Assembly: GCA_900754445.1 (NCBI GenBank) | Contig: CAAECW010000053.1 | Span: 1-12,171 of the forward strand | Length of the DNA: 12,171 bases | Direction: 5' to 3' | Source of the DNA: an uncultured Collinsella sp. | GTDB lineage: Bacteria > Actinomycetota > Coriobacteriia > Coriobacteriales > Coriobacteriaceae | In this document: positions 1 through 6,641 of the stretch, piece by piece | How positions within the stretch are numbered: position 1 is the stretch's first letter | Layout of the letters: every line of letters starts with the position of its first letter | The notes under the pieces: model-generated | What the model was told of the DNA's origin: nothing | Databases searched by the model: none | What the model saw: only the letters and a program-made list of their open reading frames with translations | Made by a program: the position numbers and the translations under genes

Positions 1-674
1 CGATCGCCAAAGCCGCCGCGACCGCCGCGGTCGCCGCCACGGCCGCCACGGTCGTCACGGCCGCCGCGAGGACCGCGGTCCTCGTCCAGGCCCATGGCGA
101 CGAGCGGAGCGATAACCTTATCGAGAGCGGCCATCAGCTCGGTGGCCTCCTCGTAAGAAAGCTCGGGCAGGAGCTTCTCCTTCTTGTTGGCAAGCTCGAC
201 CAGGCCCTCAGCGGCATCCTCGGCAGCGAAGACGACGATCTTGCGCATATCGCCCTCGGCGTCGTCGATGCGGCCGACCAGATCGGCAGCCTCGGCCTCG
301 GCCATCAGGCCATCGAGCTCACGAAGGCGCATGCCCAGCAGGTCGGACATTTCCTTCTGCTCCATCTTGGGCTTGAGGTCAAGAAGCTTGATGGCGCGCT
401 CAATGTTCGCCATGCGCTCGGCCTTGGCCTCCTCCTCCTTGGAAATAGCAAAGCGACGGCTACGCAGCAGGCGAGCGGCCTTCTGCATCTTGTCCATCAG
501 CTCTTCGTCATCGTAATCAACGGCGGCCTCGACAACCTCGGCCTCCTCCTCGGCGGAAACCTCGTCAGCAGCCTCAACCTCGGCAGCTTCGGTCTCCACG
601 GTCTCGACTGCCTCGACCTCGGCAGCCATGGTCTCGTTCTCGGTCTCGTTCATGATCTCTTCGTTCTCGGACAT
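1..674 (-). CDS. Acidic MarR-like winged-helix protein with RGG-rich tail (3' end beyond window)
   Basis: The reading frame is open from ATG 674 to the window edge (224 full codons, no stop), so the C-terminus is missing. AAGGAG at 679-684, four bases before the ATG, fixes the start. Residues 1 to about 58 are very acidic, rich in Glu and Ala. Residues about 85-150 look like a winged helix: a helical stretch with PKMEQKEMSDLLGMRLREL, then ADLVGR and a strand-like KIVVF, resembling MarR-type DNA-binding domains. The visible end is a run of Arg-Gly-Gly and Arg-Gly-Gly-Asp repeats, as in RNA- or nucleic-acid-binding RGG tails. An acidic head and basic glycine-rich tail around a DNA-binding fold suggest a nucleic-acid-associated regulator, but no target is visible. 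The reading frame is certain; the winged-helix call is moderate, and function is unknown. Confidence 0.8.
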   Translation of the reverse strand, partial: MSENEEIMNETENETMAAEVEAVETVETEAAEVEAADEVSAEEEAEVVEAAVDYDDEELMDKMQKAARLLRSRRFAISKEEEAKAERMANIERAIKLLDLKPKMEQKEMSDLLGMRLRELDGLMAEAEAADLVGRIDDAEGDMRKIVVFAAEDAAEGLVELANKKEKLLPELSYEEATELMAALDKVIAPLVAMGLDEDRGPRGGRDDRGGRGGDRGGRGGFGD

Positions 675-688
675 GAGACTCCTTCTTG

Positions 689-722
689 GCCCTCTCGGGC
701 ATCATCGCCCCATTCGCGGGGC
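689..722 (-). promoter_or_regulatory. Two hairpins in the leader of the RGG protein gene
   Basis: Read on the minus strand, the leader holds GCCCC/GGGGC (707-722, six-base loop) and then GCCC-GAGA-GGGC (689-700), which ends five bases before the AAGGAG ribosome site. Neither is followed by a U-run, so they are not good intrinsic terminators for the upstream MFS gene. They may be leader structures affecting translation, or chance GC-rich pairing. Confidence 0.3.
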
Positions 723-826
723 CCGTCGCGCACTCTTTGCGCTTTAAACATTCATGCCTCTCGGCAAAACGTTCACTAGTTTATGGTGTCGCCATCCAAT
801 CTAGCTGCAGAATCTATGTGCACACA

Positions 827-2242
827 TTAATGCGACATGTGCGACTCGCGACGAGCGTACACCAGCGACGTCGCGAACCCGACCACGGCAATTACAGCCG
901 CCACACGCACGGCAGCTGCAAATCCAATCGCCTGGGCAACGTCGGTCGCAGCGCCAGCAGCGCCGGCAGTCGCCGCAGAACTCGAGAGCAGGCCGATAAA
1001 CAGCGACGGCCCAAACGATGCGGCAATCATGTTCCACGTGTTGAGCAATGCCGTTCCATGAGGATGCTCAGCGACAGGCAGCGTCTCCAAACCGGCCGTC
1101 TGCGAGGGGCTCAGCACCAAACCGACTCCGGCATACACCACAACGGTCAGCGCCACGACGACGCCGATGTTCATGCTTGCCACCGTCATCGAGATGGCAG
1201 TCTGCCCCACGGCAATCAGGGCAAAGCCGACCGGCAGCAGCGGCCATGCGCCACGGGCGTCCATCACGCGTCCGCCCACAATCGAGGTCACGGCGTTGCA
1301 GGCAATCGCCGGCAAAATAAGCAGGCCCGCAACAAGTGCGGTCATGCCGTATGCGCCCTCAAAATAGAGCGGCAACAAAACGCTCATCGAGAACGTCGTC
1401 ATCATAGACACCACCACAAGCAGGCACGCAGGCCAAAAACGAACGCTCGCCATGGGACGCACGTTAAGCACCGGATGCTCGAGCTTGAGCTGACGGGCCG
1501 CAAACAGGCCGAGCAGCACAACAGCGCCGAAGAACGTCACGATGCCGGCAATCAGATTGGTCGAGAACTCGCCTACGGAATACACAAATGCCGTAATACC
1601 GGCGGCGAGCAAAACAACCGACAGAATATCAAGCGTGGCGCTCGAGCGCTTTCCGACATTCCGAACAAGCTTTACACCCGCCGCAGCGACCGCAATGCCG
1701 CCCACCAGCGGCACCACGAACACCGCCCTCCAGCCAAACAGGGTGCACATAAGACCGCTGATCACGGGTCCAAACGCCGGCCCCAGCGTAATGCAGGCAC
1801 CGCCCAGGCTCAGATACAAGCCAAGCTTCTCGCGCGGAGCGCAAGACAGCACCACGTTCATCATGAGCGGGAACAGGATGCCCGATCCCGCAGCCTGCAA
1901 AATACGACTTGGCAGCAAAACGCTAAACGACGGAGCGATCAGACACAGGACTTCGCCGGCGACCATGCATCCGCATGCGAAAAACAACAGTTTGCGCGTC
2001 GAGAATCGGCCGGACAGGAAGGCCATGATGGCCGTAAAGATCGACGTCACGATCATGTAGCCCGAAACGAGCCACTGCGCCGTGGTGGCACTCACCAAAA
2101 AGGCCGCCATAATGTCGTGCAGCGCCACGTTAATGATGTTCTCGTTAAACGCGGCAACAAAGGCTGCAATATACATTACGACGAGAATTGCCGCAGTGGC
2201 CGATGGCGGCGCTTGAACTTGTTGCTGAGATTTGCTCCCCAT
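827..2242 (-). CDS. MFS transporter, DHA2 (EmrB/QacA-like) 14-TM efflux family
   Basis: A 471-residue integral membrane protein that probably exports drugs or other small molecules with proton antiport. Residues 20-50 form TM1 with FNENIINVALHDI, the counterpart of the DHA2 TM1 motif, although the usual acidic residue pattern is altered. Other marks are WLVSGYMI (57-64), the motif-A loop GRFSTRK (78-84), PSRILQAAG with Arg113 (motif B), the antiporter motif C GPAFGPVISG (154-163) and GWRAVF (170-175). Hydrophobic segments continue to the C-terminus, and the length fits 14 helices. The start at 2242 is chosen because AGGAAGGA lies just upstream; the frame extends to 2386, but those 48 codons lack the family's pattern. 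It is divergent from the Def-like 1 gene. The substrate cannot be told from sequence. Confidence 0.88.
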   Translation of the reverse strand: MGSKSQQQVQAPPSATAAILVVMYIAAFVAAFNENIINVALHDIMAAFLVSATTAQWLVSGYMIVTSIFTAIMAFLSGRFSTRKLLFFACGCMVAGEVLCLIAPSFSVLLPSRILQAAGSGILFPLMMNVVLSCAPREKLGLYLSLGGACITLGPAFGPVISGLMCTLFGWRAVFVVPLVGGIAVAAAGVKLVRNVGKRSSATLDILSVVLLAAGITAFVYSVGEFSTNLIAGIVTFFGAVVLLGLFAARQLKLEHPVLNVRPMASVRFWPACLLVVVSMMTTFSMSVLLPLYFEGAYGMTALVAGLLILPAIACNAVTSIVGGRVMDARGAWPLLPVGFALIAVGQTAISMTVASMNIGVVVALTVVVYAGVGLVLSPSQTAGLETLPVAEHPHGTALLNTWNMIAASFGPSLFIGLLSSSAATAGAAGAATDVAQAIGFAAAVRVAAVIAVVGFATSLVYARRESHMSH

Positions 2243-2446
2243 GCATTTCCTTCCTCTTGGAACGACAGTCGCATCGCCCCAGAGGAACAGTCCAGGGCGA
2301 AAATGAGCCCTAGACTTACGCCAGACGCCGCACACGACGAGTCTGGCAACATGGTCCAACGTCGAAAGATTGTAACGCGGACGCACAGCTTTCCTTCCGC
2401 GCTATTATTAAAAGTCCACGAAAGCATGAGACATGAGGAGCCCGCC

Positions 2447-2857
2447 ATGATTAAGCCCATCATGAAATCCGAGTTCTTTTTGCGCCTGCCTTCCGAAGAC
2501 GCGGGACCCGACGATGCCGCGACCGGGCAGGACCTCCTGGATACGCTCCACGAGCATGAGCACGAGTGTGTGGGCCTCGCCGCCAACATGATCGGCGTGC
2601 GCAAACGCATCATCTGCGTAAAGGACGGCAACAGGGCGCTCCTGATGTACAACCCTCAAATTCTTGAGCAGGTCAATGCCTATCAGACGAGCGAAGGATG
2701 CCTCTCGTTGACCGGCGAGCGTCCCTGTACCCGCTATCGCCGCAATAAGGTGGAGTATTTAGACGAGAACTTTGTCCACCGCATCAAAAACTTCTCGGGC
2801 TACACCGCCGAGATCATCCAGCACGAAATCGACCACTGCACTGGGATAGTGATCTAG
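2447..2857 (+). CDS. Short peptide deformylase-like protein 1 (Gln to Met in motif 1)
   Basis: A 136-residue member of the peptide deformylase fold, which removes the formyl group from nascent protein N-termini. It is shorter than standard deformylases of about 165-190 residues. Motif 2 (EGCLS, metal ligand Cys85) and motif 3 (QHEIDH, His126, Glu127, His130) are intact. Motif 1 reads VGLAANMIG, so the active-site Gln (Gln50 in E. coli) is Met48. Start: ATG 2447 with GAGGAG at 2435-2440; an in-frame ATG at 2426 would add seven residues, but MIKPI fits the short Def-like proteins I recall from Firmicutes. A TATTAT at 2403-2408 could be the -10 box, with no clear -35. It is monocistronic, divergent from the MFS gene and convergent with the transaminase. 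Fold membership is sure; deformylase activity is doubtful. Confidence 0.88.
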   Translation: MIKPIMKSEFFLRLPSEDAGPDDAATGQDLLDTLHEHEHECVGLAANMIGVRKRIICVKDGNRALLMYNPQILEQVNAYQTSEGCLSLTGERPCTRYRRNKVEYLDENFVHRIKNFSGYTAEIIQHEIDHCTGIVI

Positions 2858-2874
2858 TTCCGCCGATTCAAGAA

Positions 2875-2906
2875 AGCTCCCTGCAGCCAAGCAACTGCAG
2901 GGAGCT
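2875..2906. terminator. Bidirectional terminator between convergent genes
   Basis: A perfect 12-bp stem (AGCTCCCTGCAG with CTGCAGGGAGCT) and an eight-base loop lie between the stops of Def-like 1 (plus) and the transaminase fusion (minus). On the minus strand it is followed by TTTCTT, a fair U-rich tail; on the plus strand by CTTCAT, a weaker one. It probably serves both genes. Confidence 0.8.
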
Positions 2907-2931
2907 CTTCATAGTGCGGAACTTCTATCCC

Positions 2932-4452
2932 CTACGCCTGGCGGTAGTGATCAAAGAAATCGGCGAGGTCTTCGAGCGACTCTTTGAGCACTTCCATGCG
3001 CGGCAGGTACACGATGCGGAAGTGGTCGGGCTCACCCCAGTTAAAGCCGCCGCCGCGCGTGATCAGAATCTTCTTCTCGTGCAGCAGGTCAAGGGCAAAC
3101 TGTTCGTCATCGGTGATGTTGAACTTTTTAACATCCATCTTGGGGAAGATGTAGAACGCCGCACGCGGCTTGACCACCGAGATGCCGTCGATCTTGCTGA
3201 GCGCCTCATACACAAAGTTGCGCTGCTCGTAGACACGACCGCCGGGGCGGATGTAGTCGTTAACCGACTGATGGCCGCCGAGCGCCGTCTGAACGATCGA
3301 CTGAGCCGGCACGTTGGAGCACAGGCGCATGTTGGAAAGCATGTTGATGCCCATGATGAAGTCGCTCATGCAGCGCTGGTTGCCCGAAAGCACCATCCAG
3401 CCAATGCGATAGCCCGCGATCATATGCGACTTGGACAGGCCGCTAAACGTAATGCAGGGCAGGTCGGGGGCGAGCGATGCAATGGAAACATGCTCGTAGC
3501 CGTCCATGCACAGGCGGTCGTAGATCTCGTCGGCAAAAATCATGAGCTGGTGCCTGCGCGCAATCTCGACGATGCCCTCGAGTACCTCGCGCGGATAGAC
3601 AGAGCCCGTGGGGTTGTTGGGGTTGATGATGACGAGGGCCTTGGTCGCGCTCGTGATCTTGGACTCCATATCCTCCAGGTCGGGATACCAATCCGCCTGC
3701 TCATCGCATAGATAGTGCACGGGATGACCGCCGGCGAGGGTTGCGCACGCCGTCCAGAGCGGATAGTCGGGGCTGGGGATCAAAATCTCGTCGCCATTGT
3801 CGAGCAGAGCGTTCATCGAAAGCTGAATGAGTTCGGACACGCCGTTGCCCGTGTAGATATGCTCCATCTGAACATTGGGCAGGCCCTTGATCTGCGAATA
3901 CTGCATGATCGCCTTGCGCGCAGAGAACAGGCCGCGCGAATTGGAATAGCCTTCGCAGTCGGGCAGCTGCTGGCGCATGTCCTTGATAACCTCGTCGGGC
4001 GTGCGAAAACCGAAGGGCGCCGGGTTGCCGATATTGAGCTTGAGGATGCGCTCGCCCTCGTCCTCCATACGGGCAGCCTCGTCGACGACGGGACCGCGCA
4101 CGTCATACAGGACGTTATCGAGCTTGGTGGATTTAGAAAAAGTACGCATGGTGGTGCTCCTTGGAATTTGAGCTGAGAGACTAGGTTCGGATTTGGCAAC
4201 GTTATGGGACGAGGACGTCTCGACTTGATCGGCGTCACTGGCGAGCAGCCAGGAAACATCGACCTCCAAAATACGGGCGAGCAGCTCTGCCACATCGCGC
4301 CGCGGGATCGTCTTGCCGCTCACATATTGGCTCATCTGACTCTTGCCGAGTTTTTTGCCGAGCATCTCCGATGCGCGGATTACATCCGACTGGCGAACGT
4401 CGCGATCGGACATGGTCTGTCGCAGGCGATCGCTAAACGTCTCTTGGGCCAT
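2932..4452 (-). CDS. XRE helix-turn-helix fused to AlaA-type alanine aminotransferase
   Basis: A 506-residue two-domain protein. Residues about 5-70 are a Cro/C1-type helix-turn-helix (SDVIRAS, LGKSQMSQYVSGKTIPRRD, AELLARILEVDVSWLL). A polar linker (about 75-103) leads to a complete fold-type I PLP transaminase that closely follows E. coli AlaA, which makes alanine from pyruvate and glutamate: LNIGNPAPFGF (139-149), GNGVSELI, PDYPLWTA, NPNNPTG (277-283), FADEIYD (306-312), PLP-binding Lys341 in SGLSK, and substrate-carboxylate Arg479 in HFRI. All key residues are present, so activity is likely. The start at 4452 has AAGGAGG five bases upstream; an upstream GTG at 4491 lacks this. This is not MocR, which carries a GntR-type winged helix. 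Four GTTCAATTT boxes upstream suggest autoregulation (inference). Confidence 0.93.
   Translation of the reverse strand: MAQETFSDRLRQTMSDRDVRQSDVIRASEMLGKKLGKSQMSQYVSGKTIPRRDVAELLARILEVDVSWLLASDADQVETSSSHNVAKSEPSLSAQIPRSTTMRTFSKSTKLDNVLYDVRGPVVDEAARMEDEGERILKLNIGNPAPFGFRTPDEVIKDMRQQLPDCEGYSNSRGLFSARKAIMQYSQIKGLPNVQMEHIYTGNGVSELIQLSMNALLDNGDEILIPSPDYPLWTACATLAGGHPVHYLCDEQADWYPDLEDMESKITSATKALVIINPNNPTGSVYPREVLEGIVEIARRHQLMIFADEIYDRLCMDGYEHVSIASLAPDLPCITFSGLSKSHMIAGYRIGWMVLSGNQRCMSDFIMGINMLSNMRLCSNVPAQSIVQTALGGHQSVNDYIRPGGRVYEQRNFVYEALSKIDGISVVKPRAAFYIFPKMDVKKFNITDDEQFALDLLHEKKILITRGGGFNWGEPDHFRIVYLPRMEVLKESLEDLADFFDHYRQA
4147..4162 (-). promoter_or_regulatory. Internal in-frame ribosome binding site and ATG at the transaminase domain start
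   Basis: Inside the fusion gene, AAGGAG (4157-4162) sits seven bases before an in-frame ATG (4149-4147, codon 102). The protein from this ATG would begin MRTFSKSTKLDNVLYD, which aligns with the natural N-terminal region of E. coli AlaA. It could yield a stand-alone transaminase from the same mRNA, or be a relic of the start before fusion. Use of the site is an inference. Confidence 0.55.
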
Positions 4453-4473
4453 TAGAACCTCCTTGCTGGCAAA

Positions 4474-4555
4474 GTTCAATTTATAGAACACAAATTGAAC
4501 CTGAGTTCAATTTAGGCAGCAGTATAGCGCGGCGCATTATCCGAAAGTTCAATTT
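4474..4555. promoter_or_regulatory. Cluster of four GTTCAATTT boxes, probable operator and promoter of the XRE-AlaA gene
   Basis: Exact GTTCAATTT occurs at 4474-4482, 4505-4513 and 4547-4555 (plus strand) and inverted at 4492-4500. Boxes 2 and 3 form a palindrome with four bases between arms; boxes 1 and 2 form one with nine. Read in the gene's direction the boxes contain TTGAAC, a -35-like hexamer. Candidate -10 boxes are TATACT (4521-4526) and TATAAA (4480-4485), with spacings of 20 and 19, somewhat long. A repressor bound here would cover the promoter. The encoded helix-turn-helix is the obvious candidate binder, but the sequence does not prove it. Confidence 0.65.
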
Positions 4556-4614
4556 CATAAGAAAATGTACCGAACCCCGAGAATTGTCCCAAAGTAGACA
4601 ACAGGTACGCGCTT

Positions 4615-5472
4615 TTAGAGATATTCAAGGAAACGAGCCGCCGCAAGCGAAACGTCAGCGGTGCGGTATATGGCGTTGATCTGCCGATGAGGATGTCCCT
4701 CGAGCGGGCGCACGGCAACATCGAACTGGCAGCGGCGCAAGATGAGCGCCGGAAGAATGCTCACGCCCAGACCGTCCTCGACCATGGCCATAATCGCATA
4801 ATCATCCCAGGTCGACAGCTTAGAGCGTACCGCCAGGCCCGCGCGGCGAAACAGCGGCGTAATCTCGTCGTCGCTACCGCGTTCCAGCAGAATAAACTGC
4901 TCGTTGGCCAAATCGGCAAGGGAAACGACCTCCGCGGTAGCAAGCGAGGAGTCCGCTGGCACCACGGCCATCAACTCATCTTGCACCAACGGCCGCGACG
5001 CCATGCCGGCGCCGCGTGGTTCGCGCGGAATAAAGCCCAGGTCGCAGCGACCTTCCGCCACCCATTGTTCAATCTCTGAATAGTCGCCCATCAGCAACTC
5101 GTAATCGACGCCTGGATGATCGGCGCGAAAGCGCGCAATCACCGGCGGCAGCACGTGGGTCGCCACGCTCGAAAACGTACCGATGCAGATTTTGCCGCGC
5201 ATGAGCCCACGCATCTCATCCACCCGCCGCTGCAAGCGAGTGAATTCCTCGCAGAGCGCCTCGACAGCCGGCATGACCTGCCGCCCGTCGGCAGAAAGCA
5301 CTACGCCCTCGCGACTGCGGTCGAGCACCTTAAAGCCCCAGTCGGCCTCGAGATCGGCCACCATACGGCTCACGCCCGATTGCGAATAGCTCAGCCGCTC
5401 GGCGGCGCGCGTAAAACTGCCGGCACGCACGGTCTCGAGCAGCACCTGCATCTTTTGAATATTCGTTTCCAC
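4615..5472 (-). CDS. LysR-family transcriptional regulator
   Basis: A 285-residue LysR-type regulator. The N-terminal winged helix-turn-helix is classic: LETVRAGSFTRAAERLSYSQSGVSRMVADLEADWGFKVLDR (about residues 12-52) with the Ala-Ala-Glu-Arg-Leu and Gln-Ser-x-Val-Ser-Arg signatures. Residues about 90-285 are the periplasmic-binding-like co-inducer domain (GKICIGTFSSVATHVLPPVI; CDLGFIP; GLGVSILPALIL). I chose GTG 5472 because GGAGGGG (5477-5483) lies four bases upstream. An in-frame ATG at 5493 would add seven residues and has no ribosome site. The gene is divergent from the EamA transporter, the usual layout in which a LysR protein controls the neighbouring gene and itself. The inducer is unknown. 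No clear terminator is seen after it. Confidence 0.92.
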   Translation of the reverse strand: METNIQKMQVLLETVRAGSFTRAAERLSYSQSGVSRMVADLEADWGFKVLDRSREGVVLSADGRQVMPAVEALCEEFTRLQRRVDEMRGLMRGKICIGTFSSVATHVLPPVIARFRADHPGVDYELLMGDYSEIEQWVAEGRCDLGFIPREPRGAGMASRPLVQDELMAVVPADSSLATAEVVSLADLANEQFILLERGSDDEITPLFRRAGLAVRSKLSTWDDYAIMAMVEDGLGVSILPALILRRCQFDVAVRPLEGHPHRQINAIYRTADVSLAAARFLEYL

Positions 5473-5490
5473 GGCACCCCTCCACCTTTG

Positions 5491-5561
5491 CATGAGTTTT
5501 TCTCATGCTATCCATGCATTATATTCGTTTTTCTTCTAAAGCCAGTTCACCCATAGTGAAC
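5491..5561. promoter_or_regulatory. Divergent LysR/EamA control region with LysR-type box
   Basis: GTTCAC-N5-GTGAAC (5545-5561) is a perfect inverted repeat containing a T-N11-A core (5547 to 5559), the known LysR recognition pattern. It lies 30 bases before the transporter ATG. TATAAT on the minus strand (5523-5518) is a consensus -10 for the LysR gene, giving a leader of about 40 bases; its -35 is weak. A second small palindrome, CATGAG-T5-CTCATG (5491-5507), lies in the expected LysR leader. Binding by the neighbouring LysR protein is inferred. Confidence 0.6.
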
Positions 5562-5590
5562 ATGCTCAGATATAGAGGGGATGTCAGCGC

Positions 5591-6502
5591 ATGAACAACG
5601 GACTGTTTACGTACTTAGCAGCATTGCTATTGTTTGGTTCCAACGGCATCATCGCCGCTGCCATCGCGCTGCCGAGCTCCGATATCGTGCTGCTGCGCAC
5701 GTTTTTGGGCGCACTCTCGCTTGTCACCATCCTCGCCATCACCCAACGCCATAAGTTGCAGGCGCCATATCGCCCCCGCGAAGCCGCAGCACTCCTTCTC
5801 TCGGGAGCCGCGCTGGGCGCCAGCTGGATTTTTCTGTTCCGAGCCTACCAGACAATCGGCGTCGGTGTTTCCTCGCTGCTGTACTACTGCGGCCCCATCA
5901 TTGTCATGGCGCTCTCCCCACTCATCTTTGGCGAAAAGCTGACCGGCGGCAAAATCGCCGGCTTTATCGCCGTCGCTTGCGGTGCTTTTCTCATTGCAGC
6001 GCAAGGTCTAGGCGGCAATATGCCCATTGCTGGTATCGCCTGCGGCATCGCCTCGGCATTTTGCTATGCGCTGATGGTCATCGCTAGCAAGGGTGCGCCA
6101 CACATCGAAGGCCTCGAGAACTCCGCGCTCCAGGTGAGCGCCGCCTTTGTAACCGCGTTGATCCTTACGCTCTTCACGCAAGGTGCCCCCTCGTTCCTCT
6201 CCCCCAGCATTGCCGCCGGCATCGATTGGCGCGCCGTCGCCATGCTCGGCGTCGTCAACACCGGTATCGGTTGCCTGCTCTACTTTAGCGCTGTCGCCAA
6301 GCTGCCCGTCCAGACCGTCGCGGTCGTCGGCTACCTCGAGCCGCTTTCGGCGATCGTGTTCTCGGCCGTCCTTTTGGGCGAAGCCATAACATCGGTCCGC
6401 CTGATGGGCGCCGCGCTTATCATCGGCGGCGCGATTTTTTGCGAACTCGCCGGCAGACGCGCAAACGCCAAGGCTGGCATCGCCCAGACAGCACGTGCTT
6501 AA
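5591..6502 (+). CDS. EamA-family (DMT superfamily) transporter
   Basis: A 303-residue membrane protein with the duplicated EamA architecture: repeat one about residues 5-137 (ending with GEKLTGGKIAGFIAVACGAFLI) and repeat two about 147-287 (ending with GEAITSVRLMGAALIIGGAIF). The Gly-Glu followed by a helix at each repeat end is typical. About ten membrane helices are expected. Family members export amino acids and other metabolites, or import some sugars; the substrate here cannot be read. GAGGGG at 5575-5580 is ten bases before the ATG, a little far but the only site. The divergent LysR gene and its likely box suggest inducible expression. It is not in an operon with kup: a palindrome lies between them. 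Confidence 0.9.
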   Translation: MNNGLFTYLAALLLFGSNGIIAAAIALPSSDIVLLRTFLGALSLVTILAITQRHKLQAPYRPREAAALLLSGAALGASWIFLFRAYQTIGVGVSSLLYYCGPIIVMALSPLIFGEKLTGGKIAGFIAVACGAFLIAAQGLGGNMPIAGIACGIASAFCYALMVIASKGAPHIEGLENSALQVSAAFVTALILTLFTQGAPSFLSPSIAAGIDWRAVAMLGVVNTGIGCLLYFSAVAKLPVQTVAVVGYLEPLSAIVFSAVLLGEAITSVRLMGAALIIGGAIFCELAGRRANAKAGIAQTARA

Positions 6503-6536
6503 AAGCCCCTGCCTTGAAATGCTACCTGTGTACATA

Positions 6537-6560
6537 AATAATCCCCAGATGGGGATTATT
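6537..6560 (+). terminator. Perfect 10-bp hairpin between EamA gene and kup
   Basis: AATAATCCCC, a four-base loop AGAT, and GGGGATTATT. It lies 34 bases after the EamA stop. The descending arm ends in ATTATT followed by GTCT, so the U-tract is poor but partly within the stem. It is most likely the EamA terminator. The perfect symmetry also fits a protein-binding site in the kup promoter region. Confidence 0.55.
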
Positions 6561-6641
6561 GTCTAAAACACCCCGATGTGCCAAACTGCTCTTATATGTA
6601 TAAAGATGGCATAAAGGTCTGCTGCCCTTGGCAGGGGCCAG

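Noticed and set aside
1..70. Short tandem DNA repeat of GCC/CCG units
   Set aside because: It is the coding sequence for Arg-Gly-Gly repeats in the minus-strand gene, not an independent repeat array.
686..2446. Very long plus-strand open frame of about 590 codons leading into the deformylase-like gene
   Set aside because: It is antisense to the MFS gene, and its product is an Arg/His/Gln-rich string with no domain. GC-rich wobble positions on the other strand explain the lack of stops. Only the part from 2447 is real.
2914..4176. Plus-strand open frames antisense to the transaminase (265 and 153 codons)
   Set aside because: Shadows of the XRE-AlaA gene with no recognisable domains; the first starts immediately after the terminator without a ribosome site.
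2932..4452. MocR/PdxR-type regulator
   Set aside because: The DNA-binding domain is Cro/C1 type, not GntR, and the transaminase half follows AlaA with all catalytic residues.
6561..6641. c-di-AMP (ydaO-type) riboswitch before kup
   Set aside because: The leader is too short and I cannot find the conserved core of that riboswitch.
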